This document shows positions 38,669-50,600 of a DNA stretch of 64,000 nt, in pieces (the stretch's first letter is position 1; every line of letters starts with the position of its first letter). The notes beneath the pieces are model-generated. The model was not told the origin of the DNA and searched no databases. It saw nothing but the letters and a program-made list of their open reading frames with translations. Position numbers and translations under genes: made by a program. The stretch comes from Biscogniauxia marginata (lineage: Eukaryota > Ascomycota > Sordariomycetes > Xylariales > Xylariaceae), in assembly GCA_022695795.1 (NCBI GenBank), contig MU404143.1, forward strand, positions 1 through 64,000, read 5' to 3'.

Positions 38669-38990
38669 ACGTGTTTTATAAGTAAATAAGCTATATAAGC
38701 GAGTAAGCCACTTAATTTTCTATATAAAATCGACTTTTTCGAAAATTTATAACTTTTCACGTAAAAATCAAAAACATTTCGAACCTTTTTTTTTTAGTTA
38801 TATAATTATATAATTTAATTAAAATAAAATTCAAGAAAATAAAAAATTAAATACACGAAAAAATATGTAAAGAAGTTTATATATTTTATTATAATTTTAG
38901 TTTTTATACGTTTTTTTTTATATATAAAGTTTTAAATTTTTTTAAAAATCGATTTTATATAAAAATTATTTTATTTATATTTATTTTATT
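38669..38990. mobile_element. Foldback MITE, copy E (degraded)
   Basis: The left end after TA reads ACGTGTTTTATAAGTAAAT, followed by AGTAAGCCACTTAATTTTC and ATAAAATCGACTTTTTCG as in copies A and B. The inverse inner arm AAAAATCGATTTTATATAAA is present near 38945, but the right terminus is not clear. It interrupts an LTR-like repeat (about 38560-38666). Confidence 0.7.
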
Positions 38991-39479
38991 ATAATAAATA
39001 ATAAAATAAAAAGTTTATATTAAATTATACATTTAAATAAAACTATTAATTTATTAAATAAAAATCTTTATTTATAATAATAATAATAATATATTTTTTA
39101 ATGTAAATACATATAAAATGTAAATGTATAAAATAAATTATATATTATTAAAAGAGAGCCTAGTTTTAAAGCCTTGTTAAGGCTTTTTTATATAAACTTA
39201 TTTATATATAATGTTATACTTTTTATCGTTTTATATCATTTTTATTATTTTATATTTTATAAATATTTAATATATTTAAAGTTTTATTTTATAAAAATAA
39301 AAATTAATTATTATTTTAATTATATTATATATAATTAAATTAAAAATTAAATTTATAAAAAATACTTTAATTAAACTTTTTATTATTAATTTATCACTTT
39401 TTTACTTTTATATATATTTAGATCACTTTTTTAATTATAATTTATATATATAGGTAAATATTAACTAATTGAATATTCT

Positions 39480-41447
39480 TAAAATTTCATTAAAAACATA
39501 TAAGTAACTTCCAAATCTACCTATCTATCCACGGCACGGGATTTCGTGCTGTTCTTCTATAAGCCATGCCTCGTATGGACATCTCTGCCCTCATCGCCGT
39601 GCTCTTAATTCACGACTATACTGTATTTCACTTGACCATTTTTAAATGAGACCACTAGTATATATTAGCGTAGCCGAGATGCCATGGACAGAACTAATGC
39701 CAAGGGCAAAGTAAACGGACAATAGCGTACCCCTAGAAACTCACTGGAATTAACCGGCGTCGCTTTGACGGAATTTGCAGATTTTTCGAGGTCCTTGGAA
39801 TATCCAGCATGCACTATGTACATACAGAATCGAGACGAATTCACTCTACAATATCACGCTAGACCGTGATGAATGCAAGGCCGACAGACACGGTCCTATA
39901 GCAAGATACATGGCGTGAGCCATTAACCTGAGGAAAATCGGCGGTCGACGACGGCGCATTCTCACATGGCAACATCCAGGACCTTTTTCTTTTCTCCTTC
40001 TAATGACCCTACCAAGCTTAGTAAGGTCGTATGTGCAGGGACACGAATGCCGGGCTGGCCAGGGGGCGTCTGGAGAAGTGATAGTTGGCGCTAGGTAGCA
40101 TTGACAGCCCAGGAGCTCGATTACCATTGCATAGATCATACCGTGATATCTTACAAGATCTAGGTATGTCGTGCATGCGTGAATAAGGATTGCGGTGAAA
40201 GGGCTGAGAATGTAACATCTGTGTGTGCTTAACCCAGTTGATCAGCCCATGCGTGCGGCGCTTCGAACCACGATCGACGCCATCAAGAGAATGAGCTGAT
40301 ATTCCAATTCGCATTGACTTGTAAGCCTTACCTTAGGTACCTACGCATTCTCACCGCCTCTGTGGCTGTCTCTACTCACGGGACTTGTCAGATCATTAGC
40401 AGACCACAAAATAAACAGACGACGGGACAAAGTATTGTTTGTTCAACTCGGAAATGGGGGAAAGCCGGGGCCAACTATCAGTATCACTAAGTGTATGGAC
40501 GGGAATCTGACATTGCGCTACGGAGGTCCGTCCAGGCCAAAAGTAACGCACACCTGATGAATACCTTAGGTGGCTACTAGTATTCCCAGCTGTGGGGGAA
40601 ACGGTATCATCCATGCTGGCGCTATAAATTTTAGTGGCTACCTAGGTACCTAGGTACCTAATGGCAAATCAGAAACCTTCCAGTAGGGACCTATTGACCT
40701 CATGAAAAAGCTTTGCTTAGCGCACTTAAGGGCTAACTGCGGTACCTACCTACCTTGTATGTAGGTATGTATGTATGTACCTATAGGTACCTATGTAGGG
40801 TGGGTATAGTGGAGCTAACAAGGGGAGAATTTAAGCATTAAGGTTTAGGTAGGGGTCGGGCTATCGAGTAGGTACCTGTCAGAGCAGCGGGTTTAGGTAG
40901 GTACTAGACACGAACATACCTATATCCTCCGTCATCCCGAGAGGCTTCTTAGGTAATACCGCTCATATTCTGGTCAAATCATAGATATATCTACTATTCG
41001 TGGTATTAGTAACAGGTAGGTGTTGTCGCCAACCGCTCGGCACCCACGTGGGGGGCCGATTGCTACCTAAATTTCAGCATGCGATGCACAAGATCACTGT
41101 GTACGGCAGACTGGATGCACGATGATTTGATGCATCTTTTCGAGGTCGTATGTTCAATTGGATGATTGTCTCGCGTCATGATGACGCCGGGGCTGTGTCT
41201 TTGGGACCCGAGCAACGTGGCTGCGTGGGCGTGCCTGGTCTTTCGACCGCCTCAAAACGGCAAGTTGTATACAAACCTCCATGGCATCTGGCCATCAGAG
41301 AGCTTGTAGGCCCGCAACGAAGACCATATAAGAACTCCCAGGAGTCGCTTATAAGCCCGACGTTCAGTACTTGCATCCGAAGAGTTCTCAAGTCCTGCGA
41401 ATTTCCCCTTGACTACCTGGTAGACAGCTACAGCTACAGCTGCAGCT
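39480..41447. promoter_or_regulatory. Intergenic / trehalose phosphorylase upstream region
   Basis: About 2 kb without a credible gene; frames of up to about 100 codons overlap on the minus strand and look random. 40630-40920 is dense in TAGGTA/TACCTA strings, including CCTAGGTACCTAGGTACCTA (40641-40660) and GTAGGTATGTATGTATGTAC. Immediately before the ATG at 41448 is an (ACAGCT)n-like run (41423-41447) that lies in the 5' leader. Confidence 0.5.
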
Positions 41448-44237
41448 ATGGCATCTTCTCCTAATCATCGGAGAAGATTCTCCACGAGTTCATCGCACCG
41501 ACAACGCCGTCTAAGCTTGACGGCTGCGAAGCATGGCCACTTTGCATCGGCTCTCACTGTACGAAATTGATACCCCCTCCCTCCGTGAAGGCTAGCAGGC
41601 TAACTTCTCAACTATCCGTAGCCGCTTTTCATGGGCATATCGGCAGTACACTATGACGATGACACTGTCGCCGTGTCAATTGCCGTCCATGATCAAACCT
41701 ATCTCCTCGACTTCACTCTCGATCGCTTAAGTCTCACCGACGGCAAAGATGTCATAGCAAACCATGTGATCGAGGAGATCCAGAAGTACGAGCACCAGAA
41801 CTTTGCCAAGATTGTCGGCGCTGGACTGCCCGCCCATATCGAAAAATTGAGCCCTGCGCTTTGTTCCCGTCTCTGGTTGGAAATCGACATTGTTCCCATC
41901 GTCATTCCCGTCGATAGATCGGAGGAATCGTTCTGGGATTCCAAACAGGTTGACGAGCAGGCGGATTCGATGGCGCGAAAGTGTGTCCCGTAAGTCATTG
42001 CTAGGCCTCATCTGAGATACCCCGTGGTGACATCTCCTCTAGGATGTTTGGCCCTTCGCTAGTTCCTATCCTTCAAGTCGGATTCCGGGGAGCTGTCATG
42101 AGTGACGCGGGGTTTAGAGCACACATGAACACGGTCGAGGACTACCAGGCAACTTGTAGCAGTGCCACTTGGAATACCATGATGCATTATGCCAGCCACC
42201 TCAAGCAGAAGAAAACCAAAATCGCCTTCTTCAGCGCCACTCCCCAGGGTGGGGGGGTTGCGTTGATGCGGCACGCCCTAGTTCGATTTTCACGTCTCGT
42301 CGGGGTTGACTTGAACTGGTACGGTAAGTAGCATGTTGCTTTATCCTATGTCAAAGAACCATGAGATCGACCATACTGGGAAGAAGCACTATACTCTTTG
42401 CGAAGTTTCCGAGCACTAACGCATCCGAACAGTACCGAAGCCACGCCCTGGTGTCTTCAGAAGCACGAAGAACATGCATAACGTTCTTCAAGGGGTCAGC
42501 CGACCTGACCAGCGTATCTCCCCGAATGAGAGAAAGGAAATCACCGATTGGATCACTGATAATGCACATCGATACTGGCTCTCGGAGGGAGGACCTCTGC
42601 GACCTCCGGAGGAAGGAGGTGCACATGTCATTGTTGTAAGTTGCTGAGCTTTATACCTTCTATAATGGAGCCTCATGTCTAGTAGTCACTAGGATGTCAG
42701 GAGTCGGGTGTTACATGTATGCATGGGTACCTATCAAGTGAAGAAAGGCGCTTACGAGATGTTCTTTTACGTAGATCGATGATCCTCAGGTGCCTGGCCT
42801 GATCCCGCTCATCAAGGAGATGACGCCGGACCGGCCAGTGATTTATCGCTCGCATATTCAGATTCGGAGTGACCTAGTTGCTCAAGATGGCTCGCCACAG
42901 AATGAAGCATGGGGATTCCTCGTAAGTTAATTGTGGAGTTCTTTACTGCCCCTTTTAGCCTGTCTCGTGAGTAAAACATGCCTATTCTGGCTTGTTGTAT
43001 GAGTTTTTGCTCCCGAGACATGTTTTACGGGTTAAGAACGGTTCAAATATAGCAATTACTGACTCTCTTTTCTGCAGTGGAACAATATTCGCCTGGCCGA
43101 TGTATTTATTAGCCATCCTATTCCCCAATTTGTCCCTGAAAACGTTCCGCGCGAGAGAGTTGCATATATGCCAGCAACCACCGACTGGTAAGGTTAACCT
43201 TTGGCTCGTTTCCCTTTAAATTTGTGCTAATATCCAAAGGCTTGATGGCCTGAACAAACCTCTGAATGAATGGGATGGTGGATATTACGGGGCAAATTAC
43301 AACACAGAGTGTCGTGCTCAGCAGATGTAAGTCAATGGACCACCGCAGGAAGGAGTTTAAGATAATACTAATATTTCCATAGGACACAGTTACGATTTCC
43401 AGAGTGTGCGTTGCCAGGCTATTGGGCAAAAGTAGCTAGATGATGGCTAATGATTTCTTTAGGTAAATACATCGTCCAGATCGCTCGTTTCGACCCTGCC
43501 AAAGGTATTCCCACCGTTCTGGATTCCTATGCCGAGTTCCGCAAGCTTGCAGACAAGGCAGGTCTTGAGGAGATCCCACAGTTAGTAGTGTAAGTAGTAG
43601 CGGAGTGGCAAATATGTCTTTGAAGTCATACTCAATCACTTCTAGGGCGGGAAATACTTCCGTCGACGACCCGGACGGAACTATAATCTATGATGAATCT
43701 ATGGACCAGATCGAAATGCAGTATCCAGAGCTTCTTGGTGACATCAGCGTCATGCGCCTCCAAGCTAACGACCAGCTTCTAAACACGCTAATTGCAAACG
43801 CACATGTCGTGCTCCAATTGTCGACGAGGGAAGGTTTTGAGGTTAAGGTGTCCGAAGCACTACACGCGGGGAAACCAGTGATCGCAACAAGGGCCGGAGG
43901 TATCCCCATTCAAGTAAAAGACAAGGAGAACGCGTTCCTCGTTGATCCGGGAGACTACCACGCGGTTGCGCAGCACCTTCTGGAGCTGTTCATGGACGAG
44001 CAGCTATGGGACCGGATGAGCCTCGCGGCCAGAACTGGCGTTAGTGATGAAGTGGGCACGATTGGCAACGCCCTCTGTTGGTACTACCTCGCGGACAAGC
44101 TCAGAGAGTGTGATATCTCGAAAGGTGGCGACAAGGTCAAAGGAAATGGCGGCTGGATCAACGATCTAGCACGAGAGGCAGCAGGGTATTCTTACCAAGG
44201 CGGGGAAAACCGCCTTCCGCGTGGATTTACGAAATAA
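41448..44237 (+). CDS. Trehalose phosphorylase/synthase, GT4 family, ccg-9 type
   Basis: Predicted retaining alpha,alpha-trehalose phosphorylase (trehalose + phosphate to glucose + glucose-1-phosphate, reversible), the family of Neurospora ccg-9; cytosolic. Ten exons: 41448-41558, 41622-41989, 42043-42323, 42433-42635, 42775-42921, 43078-43187, 43240-43326, 43383-43405, 43463-43589 and 43646-44237. They give 682 aa with every phase closing. The N-terminus MASSPNHRRRFSTSSS is basic and Ser-rich. The N-terminal Rossmann half contains IAFFSATPQGGGVALMRHAL (about residue 235) and YRSHIQIR (about 345). The C-terminal half has YIVQIARFDPAKG (about 445-455) and the GT4 donor motif EGFEVKVSEA (about 548), with the E-x7-E pair followed by HAGKPVIATRAGG. 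Exon 8 is a 23-nt microexon between introns with GTAAGT and GTGCGT donors; skipping it would break the frame. An upstream 104-codon frame overlapping exon 1 is chance. Role: trehalose turnover under stress or circadian control is known for homologues, not shown here. Confidence 0.9.
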
Positions 44238-44700
44238 TCGTTCTAGTACTAATTTTGCTAAGACAACGTGGAGTTATTATTATTGTTGTTTTGCTAGGAG
44301 CCCTTGAAAGAAATTAAAGGAGTAATGATAGTTACTGATATTTTCTTTCTTTCTTTTTCATTTTTCTTTATTTAATTGAAATAAGAATACCGTTGCGGGG
44401 CAACATGGTTACGAAGAACGGTTGTTTGCGTGAGAAATCGTTGTCCTGTATAACAATCGTTGCTCACAAAACAACCGTTGCTCGAAAAAAAGCGTTGCTC
44501 ACCCCTTTACCCCACTATCCCCCCTTAGCTAGGGCTCTAGGCTCTAGCTAGGGCTCTAGCTAAGGAGGAACAAAAGGGTTTTTTTTTTTTGGAAAGCACA
44601 TAATTCGAACAATGGGATTACTATCACGACTAGGTACGGATTATAAATTACTAGGTTTTACATGTCACATTTTACTATTACGTTATTAGTTAGTTACGTG
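44238..44700. other. 3' flank with short repeats
   Basis: Downstream of the trehalose phosphorylase stop. It contains reiterated GTTGCTCAC/CGTTGCTC strings (44440-44500) and a CTAG-rich repeat TTAGCTAGGGCTCTAGGCTC followed by TAGCTAGGGCTCTAGCTAA (44525-44563), then a T10 run. No gene is seen. Confidence 0.6.
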
Positions 44701-44720
44701 TGCGCTAATAAATAATACGG

Positions 44721-44884
44721 TTTATTTAATAAGTAATAATTATTTAATAAGTAATAGTTATTTAATAAGTAATAGTTATTTAATAAGTAATAGTTATTTA
44801 ATAAGTAATAGTTATTTAATAAGTAATAGTTATTTAATAAATAATAGTTATTTAATAAGTAATAGTTATTTAATAAGTAATAAT
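44721..44884. repeat. 18-bp minisatellite
   Basis: Nine or so head-to-tail copies of TTATTTAATAAGTAATAG, nearly perfect; one unit has AAATAATAG and the terminal units end AATAAT. Because 18 is a multiple of 3, the array is open on the minus strand and yields a repeating NNYYLL peptide that is not a gene. Confidence 0.95.
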
Positions 44885-46061
44885 TATTATAACTTTTCAC
44901 CTTTTTTATAATATATTAATAAATTATTTAAATTATATATTAAATTTATTAATATATATTTTTTATTATAAAGTTTTAATATTATTTATTTAATATTTAA
45001 TTATTATAAAATAAAAGGGGAAAAAATATTAAATTATATAAATTATAACAAGTATATAAAACTACTTATAATAATTATAATAATAACTTAATAAACAAGG
45101 TTTAATAATATAAAATAAGTCGGTTTTATAACTCCTTTTAAAAGTTTTAACTAAATTTTAACTAAATTTTAACTTTTTAATTTTTATAATATAAATTAAA
45201 CCTTTTATATATATTAAATATAATTTTAATAATATTAATTAAACTTTTTATTATTAATTTATTTTAAATATTTTAATTTAAAAATAAAAATAATTTAAAA
45301 AGTGAAATAATATTTATAAACTTAGTTTATAAATTATATATATATAAATTTAAAATATTAAGTATAATGCAAATATATAAAAGTGTAAAAAAAAAGGTGA
45401 TAAATTAATAATAAAAAGTTTAACTTATAAAGCTTTATTATAACTCTTTTTTATAAACCTAGTTTATATAACGTTATATCTTTTATTATTTTAACACTTT
45501 TTTAAAATGTAAAATATAACTTAATAATTAATAATAACAATATAAAATTTTAAATATTATATATATAATTAAAAAAAGTTTTTATTAAAATTTGATTTTT
45601 TTTATTAATTTAAAAAAGGTTAACGTGCTTTACCAGTACCTTGCGCATATTAATACCTTGCGTATATCAATACTTTACGCACTTTCCTTTATTTTATACC
45701 TTATAAATTTTGACACGCGTTTTCTTAATAACTATAAATAAAAATTTAAACCTAAGAAACACAAATTATCTTAATTATCGAGGTTATTTATTTATCTAAA
45801 AAGCTAAGTCGTCGGTTTATTACGAAAATCTATAAAGTTCCCGAATTTACGCTTTAACTTAAAATAAATAGTTACACTTTTTTTAACGAATATTTACCTT
45901 TAAACCTTAAATTAAATAAAGTAGAAAAGGATATGATTATTCGATATATACTCGATTTAAATTCTTAAGGTTTTACGCCTTGACTTATTAATATTAAAAA
46001 TATAGTAAATCTTTTACTTAAATCTTGAGGGGTATTACGCGTTAGGAAAAATTAAGCATAT

Positions 46062-46480
46062 TGTGACGAACCTCCCTGTGTGTTCCTAGTCAGCTGACTT
46101 CACAGGTAAGTACGTATTAGGTTTTCTTGATTTGCAGGTAATAATGGGTTAAAATTAGTTCAATTAATTTACAATGTTTTATTCGTTAGAGAGGTTTTAA
46201 GGTACTCTTATTATAGTATTAAAAAGTGATTATAGTCTTAAATTAATAGCTAAAAAACGAGAATAAATAACTAAATACATAAAGAAACTCCAATTTATTT
46301 ATACTTGTTCTTTCTTTATATAAACTCGTTAAATTAATAAATCGCTTTTTATTTACTTATAATTCATTAATTCACTTTAAATTAATAAATCGACTTTTAT
46401 TTACTTATAATTTATTAATTCATATTTTACTTACGTGACTTATACATAGAGGGGGGGGGGGGAACACGAGATCCGTAATA
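46062..46480 (-). repeat. LTR (3' LTR of the gypsy element)
   Basis: Plus-strand start TGTGACGAACCTCC and end GATCCGTAATA (CA mutated to TA). It contains a 12-G run at 46451-46462 and two internal imperfect direct repeats around AATCGACTTTTATTTACTTA. It is homologous over its full length to 53159-53577. Confidence 0.96.
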
Positions 46481-46489
46481 TTATTCTTC

Positions 46490-47074
46490 TTCTTTGAGGA
46501 TTTTTGTCTTAAAGATAAAAGAGGGTCTAAAAAAGTCTTATTTGCTGCCTTTTTTAGGTTTCTTAGCTTCATTTCTTCCATTATATCCCACCGTATAACT
46601 AAAACCCGAAAAGAAACTTTTAACACTTCGCGACGTGCCAAAAAAATAATAGAAAACAAAACTGCTCTTTTAAGGTTAATCGCTTTAAACGGGAAAAAGG
46701 AAATAGCTTATTCTTTTTATAAAAATTCTAGAAAGGAGTATATAGTTTCCAAAGATTTAAACCGCTATTTAAAGTATATTCGTTTAAATTGTACTTATTA
46801 TAACGTTTTTAGTATTTCGCGTAAAGGTGTAATTAAAATTGCTAAGTAGTTTTAAAAGGTTAAAGCGAACCTGGAAAAGGCGAATATTATAACTAAAGAG
46901 GCTATAAACAAGGCGGTAGTAGTTATAAATAAAGCGCGTCATTTCCGGATATAAAAAAGCCTATAATTCGGAAAGTTATAAAAAATAATTACTCGAGATT
47001 TTAATTTTATCGAGGAACTAAAGCGCGTCGAGCGTGAAGAAGAAAAACAGAAACGTTTTGCTAAAAAATCGTAA
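46490..47074 (+). pseudogene. Antisense Cys-motif ORF inside the retrotransposon
   Basis: Plus-strand reading register opposite to pol, lying between the end of the chromodomain and the 3' LTR. It reads about 190 codons with only five internal stops (TAG/TAA), each explicable as a mutated CAG/CAA or TGG. Visible segments are SRRAKKIIENKTALL, YSFYKNSRKEYIVSKDLNR, then Y-L-K-Y-I-R-L-N-C-T-Y-Y, in which tyrosines occupy what looks like a C-x2-C-x4-C-x2-C pattern, and an Ala/Lys-rich helix ending IEELKRVEREEEKQKRF. I recall similar Cys-motif plus charged-helix ORFs scattered in fungal genomes in association with repeats, but cannot name a family. Function unknown. Confidence 0.65.
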
Positions 47075-47179
47075 CGTATAAAGGGATTATAACGTTAACT
47101 TAAATCTTCGTAAAACTTGTTTACTTTTAAGGCTTATTTTTTTTCTTTTTTTAATTCTCCTTAGCAGGATTAAGATCTC

Positions 47180-50100
47180 GATATTTAGGCCTTTTTAGCC
47201 GGTCTGGATTTTAGCAGTGAAAATCCTTAATCTTATTTGTTAGGTTTTTTAAATGCTTAAAAGGTTCTTAAGTATTTTCCTTGAGTAGGTAACCTTCTTA
47301 TTTAACAAGATATTATAATTAATTACTAACTTTTCTTAAATTTAATATCTTTTCGATTTCGTACTTATTAGGATTTTTTTTAAATTTTAATTGTTTTTTC
47401 GGCAAAGCGTTTTTTAGTGCTGGTTTTAAAAGCGAAATATGAAATACAAGATGTATTTTAAATCCCTTTAATAGCGAGAGTTTATAATTAACCTTCGAAA
47501 TAACTTTTTTAATTTTATAAGGTTTTAATTTCTTAAATTTAAGTTTTTCGCTAGGTCGTTTTATTTTAATTTAAGGCGTTTTTGTTATTACGTCTTGTTT
47601 TTAGCGGAGTAAGTAAACTATGTCTCCTCTCTTGAGAATTAATTCCTTAATTTTCTTTTTATTGTAGTATTTGGTTATCCTTTTTTGGATAAATTATAGT
47701 TCTTTTTATAGCTTTGTTTGTGTTATCTAGATCTTTTTAGATAATACTTCTGCTTAAAAAGCTATTATTGTGATATTTAGTGCTTTTGTGAGTCTAAACG
47801 GTTTTTTGTGGATTTTTGCTTTTTAGCTATACACCACTTCGTGTGGTGATAGCTTTATGTCTTTATTAATTAATGTATTATATACGACTTGGGTTATAAG
47901 TAATAATTCTATTTAATTATCTATTTGCTAGTTAATATAACTTTTAAGGTATTATTTAAGTGTTTGGTTAAGCTTTTTTATTTATTCGTTTATTTAAGGA
48001 TGGTACGTTATAGACAGCTTTTGTTTAATCCTTATTCGTTTTATTAGGCTGGTTTAAAACTTTGACGTAAATAATTTATTTTTATTTAAAACAATGCGTT
48101 TTAGTAGTCTATGTTTATTAATATACTTTTTTAAGAAGTTGAAAGCTAATTATTTTGCTATGCTTAATTTGTTAAATAGTAAGAAATAGGCGTATTTCGT
48201 GAGTTTATTAATAATTACTTATATATTATTATAATATATTTTTATTATAAAATCTTTTGACTTTAGAAGTTTTATTACGAAGTCTTATATAATTGTATTT
48301 CATGCTTTATTAGGTATCTAGGTTGGTTGTAGTAGTTTATATGGTTTATGTCGTGATGTTTTAACCTTATTATAAATATTATAATTCTTTATAATTCTTT
48401 TAACTGTTTATTATATTTCTGGAAAGTCGAATTCCTCTTGAAGTCGTTTCACCGTTTTGAAAATCCCTTGGTGGCCGTGTAGAGGATATTCGTGAAATTC
48501 TTTAACGAATTCATTCTGTACTTGTTTTAGTATATATACCTTTTCCTTATATAAAAGAAGTTCGTCGCTAGATCTTTATTAAGATTATAATTGTTTTTCC
48601 CTTTAATTATAATTTTCTTTAAAACGTTATTTTTAGTCTCCTATGTTAATTCGCATGTAAGTTAATATAACTAATCCGTTATTTTGTTGTTTAAACATTT
48701 AAATATCTCTTTTATTGATTTTTGATTTATAATCTCCCCTTTTACTAAAAAGATCTACTTAAATGTTTTTCTTTTTCTTAATATGTTGAATTCTGAAATT
48801 AAATCTAGATAAGAAAATCATTTAACACTCGTGTCTTTAATTAAGCGTTTATGTTGTTATAAATCATGTAAAGTTCTTATAATTTAAATAAATATTAATA
48901 GGTTCCTTGGTTCCGCTAAGCTATGGTTCCTATTTTTTTAGTGCTTTAATAACTATTAATAATTCCTTATTATAAATCTAATAATTTAATTTAGCACTAT
49001 ATAGTGCTTTAAATAGGTACGCGACTAGGTATTATTTCTTATTATCTTTTAGTTGCTCTAGGACTACTCTAATAGCGAAATCTAAGGCGTTTATCCTTAG
49101 TCGTTTCTTTTTATTTTCGTTTAGAAGTTTACATATAACCTCACTGGTTACGACTTCCTTTAGCTACTAAAAAGCCCGTTTAGCTTCTTTAGTAAAATGG
49201 AAAGTCTCTCTTGTTTTTGCTAGGGTAATTAATTCCGTTAATAGTTTAGCGATACGCCCGAAATCTTTAATAAGTTATTTAACATAATTAATAAAGCCAA
49301 GAAATATGCGTACGTTTATAACATTCTTAGGTTTTAATTAATCCTTAATTATTACTATTTTTCCTTTTTAAATGCGAATTTCTTTTAGACTTATTATAAA
49401 CCCTAAATAGTTTAATTTCTTAACATGCTATTCATTTTTAATTGAATAAATAAATAAATTTGCCTTTTTTAGGGCTTTTAACACTTACTTTATATATTCC
49501 TTATATTTCTTTTCGTTTTTTAAGTAAATTAATATATCGTCTAAATAAATAAATATAAATTTGTTTAGAAACTTACGAAAGACTATTATAATTATATATT
49601 AAAATGTAGCAGGTGCGTTAATAAATCCAAATGGCATAACTTTGTATTTATAATATCTATGTATCGTTCGGAAGGCTATATATTATTCGTATTTCTTAGT
49701 TATTCTAATTATATAGTATTTATCGCGAAGGTTTAGTGCTGTGAAGATTTAGGCCTTGCTAATTTATCCCCTTATAAGTTTTATTAGTGGTAATAAATAC
49801 CCGTTTTTCTTGGTTATTTCATTAAGGTGTTAATAATTGATTACTTGTCTCCATACTAGGTTTCCTTTTTTATCGACACGTTATTTCCCGTTTTTGTCGA
49901 CTTTAGGTATTATAATTACCGGGTATCCTAACGAGGATTCGAATTCTCGAATATATCCTTTATTAAGATCCTCTTAAATTCCCTTTTATAATGCTCTTTA
50001 TTTTTCCTAATTTATAAGATATACTAAAAATAATTTTAGCTATTTTCCTTTTTTAAAGTAAATTTAGTGGTTCCACTAGCTATATTTTAGTAATTCTTTT

Positions 50101-50600
50101 TTTGTCTTATCTTTAAACAATTTATGAAAACGGAGGTACTCACGCGATACTCTTTTCATTAAATCTTTAGGTTTAGTTACTTAAATTATATAAGTGATAT
50201 ATTTCGTTTTTATATCCGTTTTTCTAGAATCACTTACGGTACTCATCTCGTAACCCATAGCGATTAACTCCTCCTATTTCTAATCCCAATAAAGCGTATT
50301 TATCTCGAAATTTATTTGTGAATTACTTTTTTTAAATTAATTCATTTTTAAAATCATATCGTGATTTAATATATATACAATATCAAGAATAACTTATTCG
50401 AGATATCCTTAAATAGTTACTAAAAAAGGAATTATTTCTTTTAACACTTTACCATTTTTATAACTAAATATATTTCCTTTAAAGTTCTATAATCTATATA
50501 GACTTTGTTTATATACTTATAATATTCTATTTTTTAAGCTACTTTTATTAAAACATAGCTTTTATTTACTCTTAAATCTATTAAAGCTTTATACTTCCTT
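47180..50600 (-). pseudogene. RIP-damaged gypsy pol (PR-RT-RH-IN-chromodomain)
   Basis: On the minus strand: protease relic ALIDLRVNKSYV at about 50560-50588, where the Asp is kept and the following Ser-Gly-Ala are altered. RT blocks GYPVIIIPKVDKNGK (about 49930), FTALNLRDKYY (about 49730), MPFGFINAPATF followed by a stop (about 49600-49640) and YLDDILIYL (LDD at 49536-49544). RNase H start FLGF, then KDFGRIAKLLTEL (about 49290-49220). Integrase zinc region EFHEYPLHGHQGIFKTVKRL (about 48510-48450) and LKRGDIVYLLR (about 47620). The C-terminal chromodomain reads YEIEKILNLRKVSN, EGYLLKENT and EPFKHLKNL (about 47370-47230). Dozens of TAA/TAG codons replace Gln and Trp. Non-functional. Confidence 0.93.

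Larger units (their letters stand above)
36240..39470. repeat. AT-rich, RIP-like block 3
   Basis: About 3.2 kb of AT-rich DNA containing the most complete family-2 element (36457-38421), an LTR-like fragment (about 38560-38666) and MITE copy E (38669 to about 38990). A further dispersed motif at about 39165-39230 (TTAAGGCTTTTTTATATAAA, then TTTATATATAATGTTATA) recurs at about 3900-3960 and 45430-45490. No coding frame is supported. Confidence 0.85.

Noticed and set aside
41150..41464. 104-codon plus-strand frame upstream of trehalose phosphorylase
   Set aside because: Overlaps the ATG at 41448 in another frame and crosses the CAGCT run; the 41448 start continues in phase into conserved sequence.
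44694..44900. 68-codon minus-strand frame
   Set aside because: Translation of an 18-bp minisatellite, giving a periodic peptide.
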